DNA of 29,490 bases, from the NCBI GenBank assembly GCA_050247075.1, contig JBFWUW010000078.1, positions 1-29,490 of the forward strand. Direction: 5' to 3'. Positions 1 to 8,015 of this stretch are shown here, one piece after another (the stretch's first letter is position 1; every line of letters begins with the position of its first letter). The translations under genes were made by a program, and so were the position numbers. This DNA is from JBFWUW01 sp050247075 (GTDB lineage Bacteria; Planctomycetota; Planctomycetia; Pirellulales; JBFWUW01). Under the pieces are notes generated by a model. The model was not told the DNA's origin and made no database searches. It was given only the letters and a program-made list of their open reading frames with translations.

Positions 1-84
1 GCGGGGGTTTGAAAAACCGACTTTTCGAAAACCAATCCACCGAGGCTCGTCTGAGATGTAGGATTCTCAATCAATTCACACAAC

Positions 85-573
85 TTGGAATGCCTCGTAC
101 CGAATCGAGTTAGTCAACAAAGCCAGTTGGAATTGACAACAGTCGTCGAAGATGAGGTATTGATGATTACCTCCAAGGAGGAAGCGGAGAGCACCTTGAA
201 GGTTTTGCTCTACAACGTCCGCGATCTGATGGTACAAAAGAACGAAGGGGGTGACGTGGCCGATTTTAAAACCGTGATTCACTTGATCGAATCGACCATT
301 GAGCCGCAATCGTGGGATGAAGTTGGGGGACCGGGAACAATTGAACCGTTGCGAGTGCAGGACGAATACTTCGTGGTTGTTGACCAAACGCCCGACGTGC
401 ATCAGCAGATCGAGGAATTGCTCACGTCAATATTGCGTAGCGTGCGGGAGATTTCGGCGGCCCGTGCCAGGCCGGCCAACAAGCCGCGGGCATTGCACAC
501 CAGGCCGTCGCGGGCGGAATCCCGCACTTACGTGGGGAGTCCCGCGTGGTTCATGCCGGCGCTGCACGAATAG
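85..573 (+). CDS. Truncated secretin-N/STN-like domain protein (probable remnant)
   Basis: The only visible start is TTG at 85, with no convincing ribosome binding site, and the frame is open only back to about 55. The protein is 162 residues. Residues about 16-115 (VVEDEVLMITSKEEAES, then YNVRDLM, then SWDEVGGPGTIEP and VVVDQTPDVHQQIEELL) resemble the short secretin N-domain-like module found in many planctomycete secreted or pilus-associated proteins. In those proteins the module usually follows a longer N-terminal part, which is absent here. The tail (residues about 116-162) is Arg/Ala-rich and not recognised. The weak start, missing N-terminus and abrupt loss of similarity suggest a decayed 3' fragment. 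A genuine short gene starting elsewhere cannot be excluded. The secretin-N relationship is recognised from motif shape only. Confidence 0.45.
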   Translation: MECLVPNRVSQQSQLELTTVVEDEVLMITSKEEAESTLKVLLYNVRDLMVQKNEGGDVADFKTVIHLIESTIEPQSWDEVGGPGTIEPLRVQDEYFVVVDQTPDVHQQIEELLTSILRSVREISAARARPANKPRALHTRPSRAESRTYVGSPAWFMPALHE

Positions 574-718
574 AGCGAGAGGCGGCCAACACCGCCCATT
601 TTGCCGGCCGCCGCGGTGCTTGAATTCCGTTGACTAAGCGCTAAGATGAAGCTTTGATTCATTGGGCCGCGAATTGCCAGAATCGCCCGGCCCGCGTCCA
701 AGCATGGGAGGTGAGGAA

Positions 719-1756
719 GTGGGTCTCGCGGAAAACAAGATCTATCAGGGCGACTGCGTTGAATTGCTGGAAAAGGTTGATCCGGGGAGCGTGGACCTGG
801 CGTTTGCCGACCCTCCCTTCAACATCGGCTACGAGTACGACGAGTACCACGACCGCAAGGAATACGACGACTACCTCGATTGGACGCGGCGGTGGATGAG
901 CGGCGTGCGCAAGGCCCTCAAGCCGACCGGCACCTTTTGGATCGCCATTGGCGACGAGTACGCCGCCGAGTTCAAGCTGATCGCCCAAAACGATCTGAAA
1001 ATGACCTGCCGCAGTTGGGTGATCTGGTATTACACCTTCGGCGTGAACTGCAAATTCAAGTTCAACCGCTCGCACGCGCACTTGTTTCACTTCGTGCTCG
1101 ATCCCAAAGAGTTCACCTTCAACGCGGCAGACCCGGCTATTCGCGTGCCGTCCGCCCGGCAACTGGTCTACGCCGACACGCGGGCCAATCCCAACGGCCG
1201 CCTGCCAGACGACACCTGGATCCTTCGCCCGCAAGATGTGCAAAACGGCTTCAGCCCGGACCAAGATACCTGGTACTTCCCCCGGGTGGCCGGCACCTTC
1301 AAAGAGCGGGCCGGCTTCCACGGCTGCCAAATGCCAGAGCAGCTTTTGGGGCGGATCATTCGGGCCTCCTCCAACGAAGGCGATCTGGTGCTGGACCCCT
1401 TCGGCGGCAGTGCTACAACCTTGTGCGTGGCCAAGAAGCTCAACCGCCGCTGGCTCGGTTTTGAACTCTCCAAGGATTACGCCGCCAAGGCCAATGCCCG
1501 CGTTGATGCGGCCACGGTGGGAGCGGAACTGAGCGGCTCGGCGGAACCTCAATACAGCGCGCCGCCGACTGCGCAAGGCAAAACTCTCGCGGACAAGAAG
1601 GTCCGCTTCAGACGGACAAGACTAGCGGCATTGCCCTTGTTTGGCGAGGAAGCCGCCGAGGGCATAAAAGACGTTGGCAACGGCAAGGCCAAGCCGGCCA
1701 AAGAGAAGGCGGCCCAAGCCAAGACAGCCAAGACGAAATTTCCACGGGCCAAGTAG
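719..1756 (+). CDS. Solitary DNA methyltransferase (N6-adenine/N4-cytosine type, beta-class order)
   Basis: This SAM-dependent enzyme methylates adenine-N6 or cytosine-N4 in a specific DNA sequence. The catalytic motif IV is DPPF (residues about 31-34). The SAM-binding motif I, DPFGGSATT (about 226-234), comes after it, which is the beta-class order of HinfI/CcrM-like enzymes of the N6_N4_Mtase family. A region similar to the usual HPTQKP box reads FHGCQMPEQLL just before motif I. The GTG at 719 was chosen because GGAGGT lies 6 nt upstream; ATG 704 and TTG 662 are in-frame alternatives. The 345-residue protein ends in a Lys/Ala/Pro-rich tail (about 312-345), possibly a non-specific DNA-binding extension. 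No restriction endonuclease or specificity gene is adjacent, so it is probably an orphan methylase. The next gene converges 4 bp away. The recognition sequence cannot be read from the protein. Confidence 0.9.
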   Translation: MGLAENKIYQGDCVELLEKVDPGSVDLAFADPPFNIGYEYDEYHDRKEYDDYLDWTRRWMSGVRKALKPTGTFWIAIGDEYAAEFKLIAQNDLKMTCRSWVIWYYTFGVNCKFKFNRSHAHLFHFVLDPKEFTFNAADPAIRVPSARQLVYADTRANPNGRLPDDTWILRPQDVQNGFSPDQDTWYFPRVAGTFKERAGFHGCQMPEQLLGRIIRASSNEGDLVLDPFGGSATTLCVAKKLNRRWLGFELSKDYAAKANARVDAATVGAELSGSAEPQYSAPPTAQGKTLADKKVRFRRTRLAALPLFGEEAAEGIKDVGNGKAKPAKEKAAQAKTAKTKFPRAK

Positions 1757-1760
1757 GCGA

Positions 1761-2897
1761 TCAGGCCAACCCTGGTCGGCCCAACCTCAAAAAACCAATC
1801 GGCAAGGCTGTCTTGCCGGCCAATGTCAGGTCGGCCAGCACTTCCCCCAGAACGGGGGCAAACTTGAAGCCATGCCCAGACAGGCCGGCGGCGAAGGCCA
1901 CTCGCGGGTGGGCCGGATGCCGATCGACGATAAAGTGTTCGTCGGACGTCATGGTGTACATGCACGGGGCATGGTGCAGCAATTGAGCGGTGATGCCGGG
2001 CATGTACCTGGCGGCAAAGCCGGCCACGCGGGCCTGGTCGATCGGATCGACTTCGCGATTTAGCCGCAGCGGGTCGTCGATGGTGGTTCCGCCGCTATGT
2101 TCGGCTATTTTCACCCCCCGGTCATCGATCTGGGGAAAGCCGTAGAACAGCCCTTGGGGAGTTTCGTAGAGGAAAGCCGGCCCGCCGCGGTCGGCCCGGT
2201 AGTCGTCAACCTTCGCGCGATACCAATACTGCGGCTTGCGGCGAATTTCCAGCCTCAGCCCCAAGCCTGTCAGCAGTTTCCCGGCCCAGGCCCCGGCGGA
2301 AATCACCAGCTTTTCGGCCATGAAGACGCCTTGTTCGGTCATTACCTCAACATGGCCCGGTGCTACCCGCCACTCTTGTACGGCGATTCCCGTTTTTAGT
2401 TCCGCTCCATGCCGTGCCGCTTCGTCCAGATGGGCTTGCACACAGGCTTCCACCCGCAGATATCCGGCATGGCGTTCAAACAGCCCCACCCAAGCTTCGT
2501 CTGGCAGTCGAAAACCGGGGAAACGCGACTGGATCTGTTGGGGACTGAGGCGTTCGACGGGCAGGCCATGTTCGGCTGCCGCCTTCAGCACGCCCGGCAC
2601 GATCAACCCGTCGGGCGGGCCGATCTCCAGCAACCCGACCTCATGATAGAGTCGCGTACCGCGCAGGGCCTCCATCTCGCGCCACAGTGCATAGGAGCGG
2701 CGAACCAAAGGGACATAGTCGGGATGTTCAAAGTAGGCCTGCCGAATCATCCGCGTCTGGCCGTGCGAGCTTCCCCGGTTGTGGGCCGGTGGAAACCGGT
2801 CGAGCCCCAAGACCTTGGCGCCGCGGCGGGCCAAATGAAACAGCGCGGCGCTTCCCACGCCACCGGTCCCCAGGACAATTGCATCGTAGCTCGCCAT
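1761..2897 (-). CDS. solA: Monomeric sarcosine oxidase / N-methyl-L-amino-acid oxidase family flavoenzyme
   Basis: This FAD-dependent oxidase probably demethylates sarcosine, N-methyltryptophan or a related secondary amine, giving formaldehyde, H2O2 and the free amine. The N-terminal Rossmann motif GTGGVG is at residues 10-15, followed by the family block RGSSHGQTRMIR at about 41-52. Cys312 in PCMYTMTSDEHF matches the cysteine that binds FAD covalently in monomeric sarcosine oxidase (Cys315 in the Bacillus enzyme). Lys263 and His267 (VKIAEH) have the same spacing as Lys265/His269 there, and Lys345 (GHGFKF) matches Lys348. At 378 residues it has the usual family length (about 370-390). It starts at ATG 2897. 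It is the last gene of a minus-strand block and is separated from the upstream gene by a hairpin repeat. Substrate choice between sarcosine and N-methyltryptophan is undetermined, so the symbol indicates family only. Confidence 0.88.
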   Translation of the reverse strand: MASYDAIVLGTGGVGSAALFHLARRGAKVLGLDRFPPAHNRGSSHGQTRMIRQAYFEHPDYVPLVRRSYALWREMEALRGTRLYHEVGLLEIGPPDGLIVPGVLKAAAEHGLPVERLSPQQIQSRFPGFRLPDEAWVGLFERHAGYLRVEACVQAHLDEAARHGAELKTGIAVQEWRVAPGHVEVMTEQGVFMAEKLVISAGAWAGKLLTGLGLRLEIRRKPQYWYRAKVDDYRADRGGPAFLYETPQGLFYGFPQIDDRGVKIAEHSGGTTIDDPLRLNREVDPIDQARVAGFAARYMPGITAQLLHHAPCMYTMTSDEHFIVDRHPAHPRVAFAAGLSGHGFKFAPVLGEVLADLTLAGKTALPIGFLRLGRPGLA

Positions 2898-2929
2898 GCC
2901 ACGCCCGTTGTTGTTCGTCTAGCCATTGC

Positions 2930-3003
2930 CTGTAGGAGGCGTTTCCAACGCCGATGGCCACGGTGTCACACGCATCCATCGGCGATGGAAACGCCTCCTA
3001 CAG
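2930..3003. repeat. Inverted repeat, family A (complete copy)
   Basis: Two 28-nt arms at 2930-2957 and 2976-3003 begin CTGTAGGAGGCGTTTCCA and are reverse complements with one mismatch, around an 18-nt spacer. The element starts 1 nt after the stop codon of the minus-strand gene that ends at 3005. It could act as a transcription terminator or RNA 3'-end stabiliser, but no T-run follows the stem. Related copies are at 8764-8790 and 27543-27596. Confidence 0.9.
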
Positions 3004-3004
3004 T

Positions 3005-4564
3005 CTACTTGATGGCGGCGTCCTGGCGCTTGCCGCGGATGGTGAAGTCGATCGATGCCTGGCCGATCTTATTGCCCAGCGTGTCCTCGATCGTCAACCT
3101 CAAGGTGTGGCGGCCGTCGTAAGCCTGGGCCGGCAGTGTAATCACAAACGGCATGAAGAAGTCGCGGCGGCGGCTTTGGCAATGTTCCTCGGTCGGCGGG
3201 AAATCGTGCTCTTCCACGCGGCGGCCCTCGCTATCGAACACCTGGTAGCTGGCCGTCAACGACGTATGGTGCCCGCGCGGCGTGGGCAGGCTCTTGAAGT
3301 TTTCCACCTCGGCATACAGCAGCACCTTGTCCCCCGGCTTGAACTCCGACTGGTCAAACCGCGTAATCAGGCCAAAGTCCTTAATCTCGGTGCAGAACGC
3401 CAGATTTCGCACCACTAACGACGCCGTCTCGCCCAGGCTGACGGCGGCTTCGCTTAACTGCCGCGACGCCTCGGCGGAACGTCGGCTGGGGTCGGGGATG
3501 CGGTCACTGTCGAGAAAAGTCGAGAGGCCGAAAATCTCCTCCGACAAAAATTGTTGTTGCACGCCCGTCCAATCGCCGGCCGGCCGAATGGCCTCCTCGC
3601 GGCGTCCGGCGATGAGATACAAGAACCGCAATTGGGCCGGACGCACGTCTTGATCGGGTGCCAACTGCCGCTCGCGGAGTTCAGATTCCAAGGCGGCGAT
3701 GGACTCTTTCAATCGTTCTTGCCAATCGACGGCCGCGGGCCTGGCGGTGGGCAGTTCGGCGGTATGCGAAGCCAGCGTCGCAGTCGCCTGCTTGTCGGCG
3801 GCAGCCTCACCAAGCGGCCTTGGCCGATCATCGACCGAGACCGCCTTGTTGGTCGTGGTGGCGATATCGCGATTGTCCGAGCTATCGTCGGCCAGGCCGG
3901 GCAACCGGCGAGGTTCGTCAAATTGGGGGCCGGAATCCCGAGGGGTGGTTGCTGGAAGGTTGTCCGCTTGGGCCTGCGCTGGCGGCGCGGCATCGAGAGG
4001 GAGCCTCTCGCGTTGCGGCTGGGGAGTGGTGTCGGGCGTGCCGCGTCGTTCCGCCAGCGATGCCCGGAAGTATTGAATCAGCGGGGGCCAAAGTTCAGGG
4101 CTGGTCCTTTTGAGGTCTTCCACCAACCGCTGGCGGGCCAAGGGGTCGATGGCTCCCAGCGATTGCAATTCGGCGATGACGGCGTCGAAGTCTTGTTCGG
4201 ACTGGGGGGACAACTCTGGCGACCGTGCGACAGTCTCGTCGGTGGGAACCGGATCGAGGCGGGGGACTTCCACCAGCGGCTGGAGTTCCGTAACCGGCTT
4301 GTTGGCGATCGAGTCGCCGGCTGTCTCGACTCTTGTCTTTGGAGTTACGGCCCTACGCGGGGCCGGGGGGGCGTTGGCCTGGGCCGTGTCGGCGGCCAGT
4401 TCTTCGTCCAGTACAGCAAGTTCGGCTTCGATACGGGCTTTACGTGCCTGCGCCATGTTGGCGTTGAAGTTGCTGCACCCGCCGCCGGCGACAAGTACGA
4501 AGGCTCCCCACGCCGCAAAAGCGGGCCAAACCTGGCTGGCCGGTCGTGGGTGACGGTGGCGCAT
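3005..4564 (-). CDS. Predicted lipoprotein of unknown function with a C-terminal beta-rich domain
   Basis: The start is ATG 4564, preceded by an AGGGA-like site, because it places a lipoprotein signal at the N-terminus: basic residues (MRHRHPR), a hydrophobic stretch, then VLVAGGGC with Cys30 as the likely lipidated residue. An in-frame start 129 nt further upstream would bury this signal. Residues about 40-75 are charged and probably helical. Residues about 75-330 are a Pro/Ala/Gln-rich low-complexity linker. The C-terminal 137 residues (about 383-519) form the conserved-looking part, with motifs such as FKPGDKVLLYAEVENF and YDGRHTLRLTIEDTLGNKIG, suggesting a beta-sandwich. The family was not recognised. 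It lies between the DUF1501 gene and the oxidase on the same strand. A role at the cell envelope is inference from the signal only. Confidence 0.75.
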   Translation of the reverse strand: MRHRHPRPASQVWPAFAAWGAFVLVAGGGCSNFNANMAQARKARIEAELAVLDEELAADTAQANAPPAPRRAVTPKTRVETAGDSIANKPVTELQPLVEVPRLDPVPTDETVARSPELSPQSEQDFDAVIAELQSLGAIDPLARQRLVEDLKRTSPELWPPLIQYFRASLAERRGTPDTTPQPQRERLPLDAAPPAQAQADNLPATTPRDSGPQFDEPRRLPGLADDSSDNRDIATTTNKAVSVDDRPRPLGEAAADKQATATLASHTAELPTARPAAVDWQERLKESIAALESELRERQLAPDQDVRPAQLRFLYLIAGRREEAIRPAGDWTGVQQQFLSEEIFGLSTFLDSDRIPDPSRRSAEASRQLSEAAVSLGETASLVVRNLAFCTEIKDFGLITRFDQSEFKPGDKVLLYAEVENFKSLPTPRGHHTSLTASYQVFDSEGRRVEEHDFPPTEEHCQSRRRDFFMPFVITLPAQAYDGRHTLRLTIEDTLGNKIGQASIDFTIRGKRQDAAIK

Positions 4565-4723
4565 AAATCCCTGGCCGTTGTCGGTCGAACGGCAATCGAG
4601 CTGTGAGGTTTTGGTGAAGAAGAAGCGGGCGGGAGAATAGGCCAAATGTTCGTTCGCCGCAAGTCGGGCTGAACGGCCCGCCAGCATTGCCATCGGCGCT
4701 GGAGTCGCCTCCGAAAAGCGGTG

Positions 4724-6121
4724 CTACCCGAACGCCTCGTCTACCACGGACCCCTGAGGGACCAGGCCCAACGTGGTCAAATCGGTCACGCCAATCCCCA
4801 GGGTGGAGAGGATGCTGGTCCCCAGGTCGGCCGGCGTGACGGGCCGGCTGCTGGGATGTTCTCCCAGCTTGTCGCTACCGCCGACGACCGAACCGCCGCG
4901 GGTTCCCCCGCCGGCCAACAACGCCGAGTAGACCGATGGCCAGTGGTCGCGGCCAGCCTTGCCATTGATCTTGGGAGTGCGGCCAAATTCGCCTACCGCC
5001 AAAACCAAGGTCGATTGGAGCAAGCCACGCTCTTCCAAATCGTCCAGCAGCGCCGCGTAGGCCCGGTCAAAGATCCAAGCGTGCCGGTCTTGCAACTGCT
5101 GGAAGTTGCGGTCGTGCATGTCCCAGCCGCCATCGCCCCCATCCTCGTGCGGCTCGACGTGCGTGCTCCAATTGACCTGGACGAAAGGAATTCCCCCTTC
5201 CACCAGACGCCGGGCCAACAAGCAGCTTTGTCCAAAGCGGGTGCCGCCATAAGCCTGCCGCGCGGCGGCGGGCTCTTTCTCCAACCGCAGCACCTCGCGC
5301 GCCGCGCCCGACAGAATTAACGACATGGCCAGTTCGTAGTGGCGATCCATTGTCTGCATAGCGCTGCGCTCCGTGGCGGGAGACAGCCCCAGCGAGTCGA
5401 ACAGCCGGCGGTCCATGCCCGACAGCAGTTCGCGCCGCGTGCGAACGGTATCCAGCGACAGTCCGTCGGGCAGCGAAGTCTCTGGCAGTTGCACGCCATG
5501 GACAGGCGAATAAGTCACGCGGAATGGGTCGTACAGCCCGCCCAGTGTGCCGGCCCCTTCGCCCACCACGCGCTTCTTGCCTTGATGCAGTTCCGACCCC
5601 ACGATGAGGTATGGCGGCAAGCGGTCCGGTGCAAAGCCGCGGATGCGCCCCACGATGGAACCGGTAGCTGGCTGTACGCTGCCTCCTTGCGGCTTGCCCC
5701 CCAGGTCAATTGCGCCGCTCATACTGCCGGTCAGGCCGATGGTGCCCGCCACGCCGTGGTCTTGCGATGCGGAAACCATCGAGCGGATCAGGCAGCAGCG
5801 GTCGATGCGCTGGGCGGTTCGCGGCAAGAGTTCGCTGATTTGCAAACTGGGTACGCTGGTGGAAATGGGCTCGTAGGGACCGCGATACTCAATCGGCGCG
5901 GCCGGCTTGAGATCGAACAGGTCGATATGGCTTGGCCCGCCCCACAGCCACAGCACAATCACCGCATTGGCCTTGCGCCGGGCGGGCATGGCCGCGGCCC
6001 GGCTCCGCAGAAGATCGGCCCACGACCAGCCGCCCAACAAACCCAACGAGCCGACGCGGAGCATCTCCCGGCGCGATGGGCGGCCGAACAATGTCGTGGC
6101 GGCGGATCCGAGTTGAAGCAT
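4724..6121 (-). CDS. DUF1501 domain protein, Tat-exported
   Basis: This is a member of the DUF1501 family, which is abundant in Planctomycetota, related to alkaline-phosphatase/sulfatase-fold proteins and of no established reaction. It starts at ATG 6121, which leaves about 15 residues before the twin-arginine motif SRREMLRVG, the usual arrangement; a GTG at 6181 is a longer alternative. After the signal comes the family opening IVLWLWGGPSHIDLFDLKP, then later blocks such as DHGVAGTIGLTG, GWDMHDRNFQQLQ and AVGEFGRTPKINGKAGRDHW. The predicted 465 residues fit the family. DUF1501 genes usually pair with a DUF1549/DUF1553 cytochrome-like partner; none is visible here, so this is a solitary copy. 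Extracytoplasmic location is inferred from the Tat signal. The divergent gene starts 162 bp away. Confidence 0.9.
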   Translation of the reverse strand: MLQLGSAATTLFGRPSRREMLRVGSLGLLGGWSWADLLRSRAAAMPARRKANAVIVLWLWGGPSHIDLFDLKPAAPIEYRGPYEPISTSVPSLQISELLPRTAQRIDRCCLIRSMVSASQDHGVAGTIGLTGSMSGAIDLGGKPQGGSVQPATGSIVGRIRGFAPDRLPPYLIVGSELHQGKKRVVGEGAGTLGGLYDPFRVTYSPVHGVQLPETSLPDGLSLDTVRTRRELLSGMDRRLFDSLGLSPATERSAMQTMDRHYELAMSLILSGAAREVLRLEKEPAAARQAYGGTRFGQSCLLARRLVEGGIPFVQVNWSTHVEPHEDGGDGGWDMHDRNFQQLQDRHAWIFDRAYAALLDDLEERGLLQSTLVLAVGEFGRTPKINGKAGRDHWPSVYSALLAGGGTRGGSVVGGSDKLGEHPSSRPVTPADLGTSILSTLGIGVTDLTTLGLVPQGSVVDEAFG

Positions 6122-6283
6122 GGCGAGTGGGCCACAAATTGTTGAAGCAGCTCCGAGGATCGGGTGTTGCCATTGTACCACGCCGATCGCTTTGTTCGCT
6201 GCCGCCTGGGCAAATTACAACCACTTCCTTATGCTTCAGCAGGTGACGTAAGCGTTCCGTGGCCAACGATAAAGGACTTCAAC

Positions 6284-6565
6284 GTGCGATTCTCGCGGCC
6301 CTGGCGAAAAGCGGCGATAAGGATTGCCGTCTGCCTGGGCGTGGCGATCTTGGCTGGCCTGGGCTTGTACGCCTGTCCCACGCAATTTGCCGCGCGATTG
6401 ATCGGCGTCTATCTGATGTTGCCGCTGCCAGCGATTGTGGCCGGTATGGTCTATGGCCGGGGCGGCATGAAGATAGCCGGGCTGGGCCTGTTTCCGCTGG
6501 CGGTGTCGGCCTGGATCGGCGGTGCGGTGCTACTCTTCAATGGCTTCTCGTTCATCTTGTACTGA
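6284..6565 (+). CDS. Small membrane protein, 93 aa, VYGRG motif
   Basis: The GTG start at 6284 was chosen because AAAGGA lies 7 nt upstream and because the resulting MRFSRPWRKAAIR opening parallels the next gene. Three hydrophobic segments are visible (about residues 12-30, 36-52 and 60-90). The central sequence VAGMVYGRGGMKIAGLG matches, in position and wording, VAGIVYGRGKKKAFAIG in the downstream gene, so the two are probably paralogues. The start MR[FY]S plus a positively charged stretch before the first helix suggests an inner-membrane protein with a cytoplasmic N-terminus. Function is unknown. Confidence 0.65.
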   Translation: MRFSRPWRKAAIRIAVCLGVAILAGLGLYACPTQFAARLIGVYLMLPLPAIVAGMVYGRGGMKIAGLGLFPLAVSAWIGGAVLLFNGFSFILY

Positions 6566-6605
6566 TTGGAAATGTCCCGCACCTCATCGAGAAACGGATT
6601 TCACC

Positions 6606-7133
6606 ATGCGGTATTCGCTTCGCGCGCTGTTTGGCGTGGTCACACTAGCCGCCATGTTGTGCGCCGTGCTGTTTGCAGCGCCCGCCCTTGTTTCGATGAT
6701 TGCCATGGGCTTGATGACGCTGTGCATTACGCCCGCTTGTGTCGCGGGGATTGTCTACGGGAGAGGCAAGAAGAAGGCGTTTGCCATCGGCTGCATCACG
6801 AGCGGCTGGTGGGTATCGTTCGTTGGCCTCTATTACGTGGTTCTGTTGGTGGCCAATGCAATCTTGGAGGATGCCTTAGATATTGAAGGCGACATGGCAT
6901 ACGTAAAGACTGGCTGGGCGGTTGGCATGGCCTGGATCGCCCTGTCGGGTCTGGTCAGCGTGGGTGTGCGGTGGTTGGTGCGGCCTAGCAAAATGAGCTC
7001 GTCGCAACAGCCGGGTAACGGCGAATCGACGGAAATTGCCGATCCTATCTTTTCTGGCCGCGTCAGCGCCGGCTCGCCCTCCGCGATGATGGCGCACGAG
7101 CCTGCGGAATCAGCCGTTACTTCCGAGATCTGA
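6606..7133 (+). CDS. Small multi-pass membrane protein, 175 aa, VYGRG motif
   Basis: It starts at ATG 6606, 40 bp after the preceding gene, and is probably co-transcribed with it. The N-terminus MRYSLRALFGVVTLAAML is of the type common to short planctomycete membrane proteins. Hydrophobic segments are at about residues 7-27, 31-52, 59-80 and 100-125. The sequence VAGIVYGRGKKKAFAIG between the second and third segments is shared with the upstream gene. The C-terminal 45 residues are hydrophilic and Ser/Pro/Glu-rich, and probably cytoplasmic or disordered. No enzyme motif is visible and no function is assigned. Confidence 0.7.
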   Translation: MRYSLRALFGVVTLAAMLCAVLFAAPALVSMIAMGLMTLCITPACVAGIVYGRGKKKAFAIGCITSGWWVSFVGLYYVVLLVANAILEDALDIEGDMAYVKTGWAVGMAWIALSGLVSVGVRWLVRPSKMSSSQQPGNGESTEIADPIFSGRVSAGSPSAMMAHEPAESAVTSEI

Positions 7134-7176
7134 TTCGGCGGACTCTCTTTAAACCTCTGGTCCCGTAAGCCGTTTG

Positions 7177-7205
7177 TTGACAAAAACTGGTGCTGCCGTT
7201 ACGGT
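7177..7205 (+). promoter_or_regulatory. Possible sigma-70-type promoter for rnc
   Basis: A perfect -35 hexamer TTGACA (7177-7182) and a weak -10 TACGGT (7200-7205) are separated by 17 nt. The inferred transcription start would be about 40 nt before ATG 7252. The -10 matches consensus at only three positions. Confidence 0.35.
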
Positions 7206-7251
7206 TGCGAGCATTGCTGGGGCTTGTCGCGCGAGGGGTGAAAAGTTCTGC

Positions 7252-7989
7252 ATGGCTGCCGCGGAAGATTCAGAATCGCTGGCGGAACTTGCCGCGCTGC
7301 ACGAGCTGTGCGAGCAGCGCTTGGGGTACGTCTTTAAGGACAAAGCATTGCTGCGGTCGGCATTGACGCACGCCTCTGGCGCGTCCCATCGGCTGGACTC
7401 CAACGAGCGGTTGGAGTTTTTGGGCGATGCCATTTTTGGGGCCATTGTCTGCGAGATTCTCTACGAGCAATACCCTCGCTACTTGGAGGGCGACCTGACG
7501 CGGATCAAGTCGGTGGTGGTCAGCCGCCGCACCTGCACAAAGATCAGCCAGGCTTTGGGGCTGGAGGAATTCTTGATCTTGGGCAAGGGGATGACCACCA
7601 ACCCCAACGTGCCGCACTCGGTCTTGGCGAATCTGTTTGAGTCGTTGGTGGCGGCTTTATATCTGGATGGTGGCGACGCAGCCGCGCGGGAGTTCATCAC
7701 CCGGCACGTTCTGCCGGAGATTGAGGAGACGGTTGAGGGGGAGCATGGCGGCAATTTCAAGTCGCTGTTGCAGCAGTTGGCACAGCGGGAGTTTGGCACC
7801 ACGCCCGTCTACCAGTTGTTGGACGAGAAGGGGCCCGACCACAGCAAGTGCTTCAAAATCTCGGCCCAGATCGGTCGGCAGCGCTATCAGCCTGCCTGGG
7901 GAACGAACAAAAAAGAGGCCGAGCAACGGGCGGCCCAGAACGCGTTGAGCGAAATGGGGGGCGAACCCGCGCCCTACCCGGATGAGTAG
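7252..7989 (+). CDS. rnc: Ribonuclease III
   Basis: RNase III cleaves double-stranded RNA in rRNA and mRNA processing and works as a homodimer. The family signature NERLEFLGDA is at residues 51-60, giving the acidic active-site residues Glu52, Glu55 and Asp59. The second catalytic helix reads LANLFESLVAALYLDGG. Glu130 corresponds to E. coli Glu117, but Asn127 occupies the place of metal-binding Asp114. A double-stranded-RNA-binding domain covers about 166-236 (NFKSLLQQLAQ … KKEAEQRAAQNAL). The start is ATG 7252; upstream in-frame codons from 7174 would overlap the likely promoter. The 245-residue length is normal. The methyltransferase gene follows after 26 bp, probably in the same transcript. 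Confidence 0.93.
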   Translation: MAAAEDSESLAELAALHELCEQRLGYVFKDKALLRSALTHASGASHRLDSNERLEFLGDAIFGAIVCEILYEQYPRYLEGDLTRIKSVVVSRRTCTKISQALGLEEFLILGKGMTTNPNVPHSVLANLFESLVAALYLDGGDAAAREFITRHVLPEIEETVEGEHGGNFKSLLQQLAQREFGTTPVYQLLDEKGPDHSKCFKISAQIGRQRYQPAWGTNKKEAEQRAAQNALSEMGGEPAPYPDE

Positions 7990-8015
7990 TCGAACTTCTT
8001 GCGGCCAATGACTTC

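Noticed and set aside
659..1576. Long open frame (305 codons) on the strand opposite the DNA methyltransferase
   Set aside because: It mirrors the GC-biased third positions of the real gene; the protein shows no motif and lacks a ribosome binding site.
719..2897. Possible restriction-modification or defence cluster around the methyltransferase
   Set aside because: The neighbour is a convergent metabolic oxidase; no endonuclease, helicase or toxin motif is visible.
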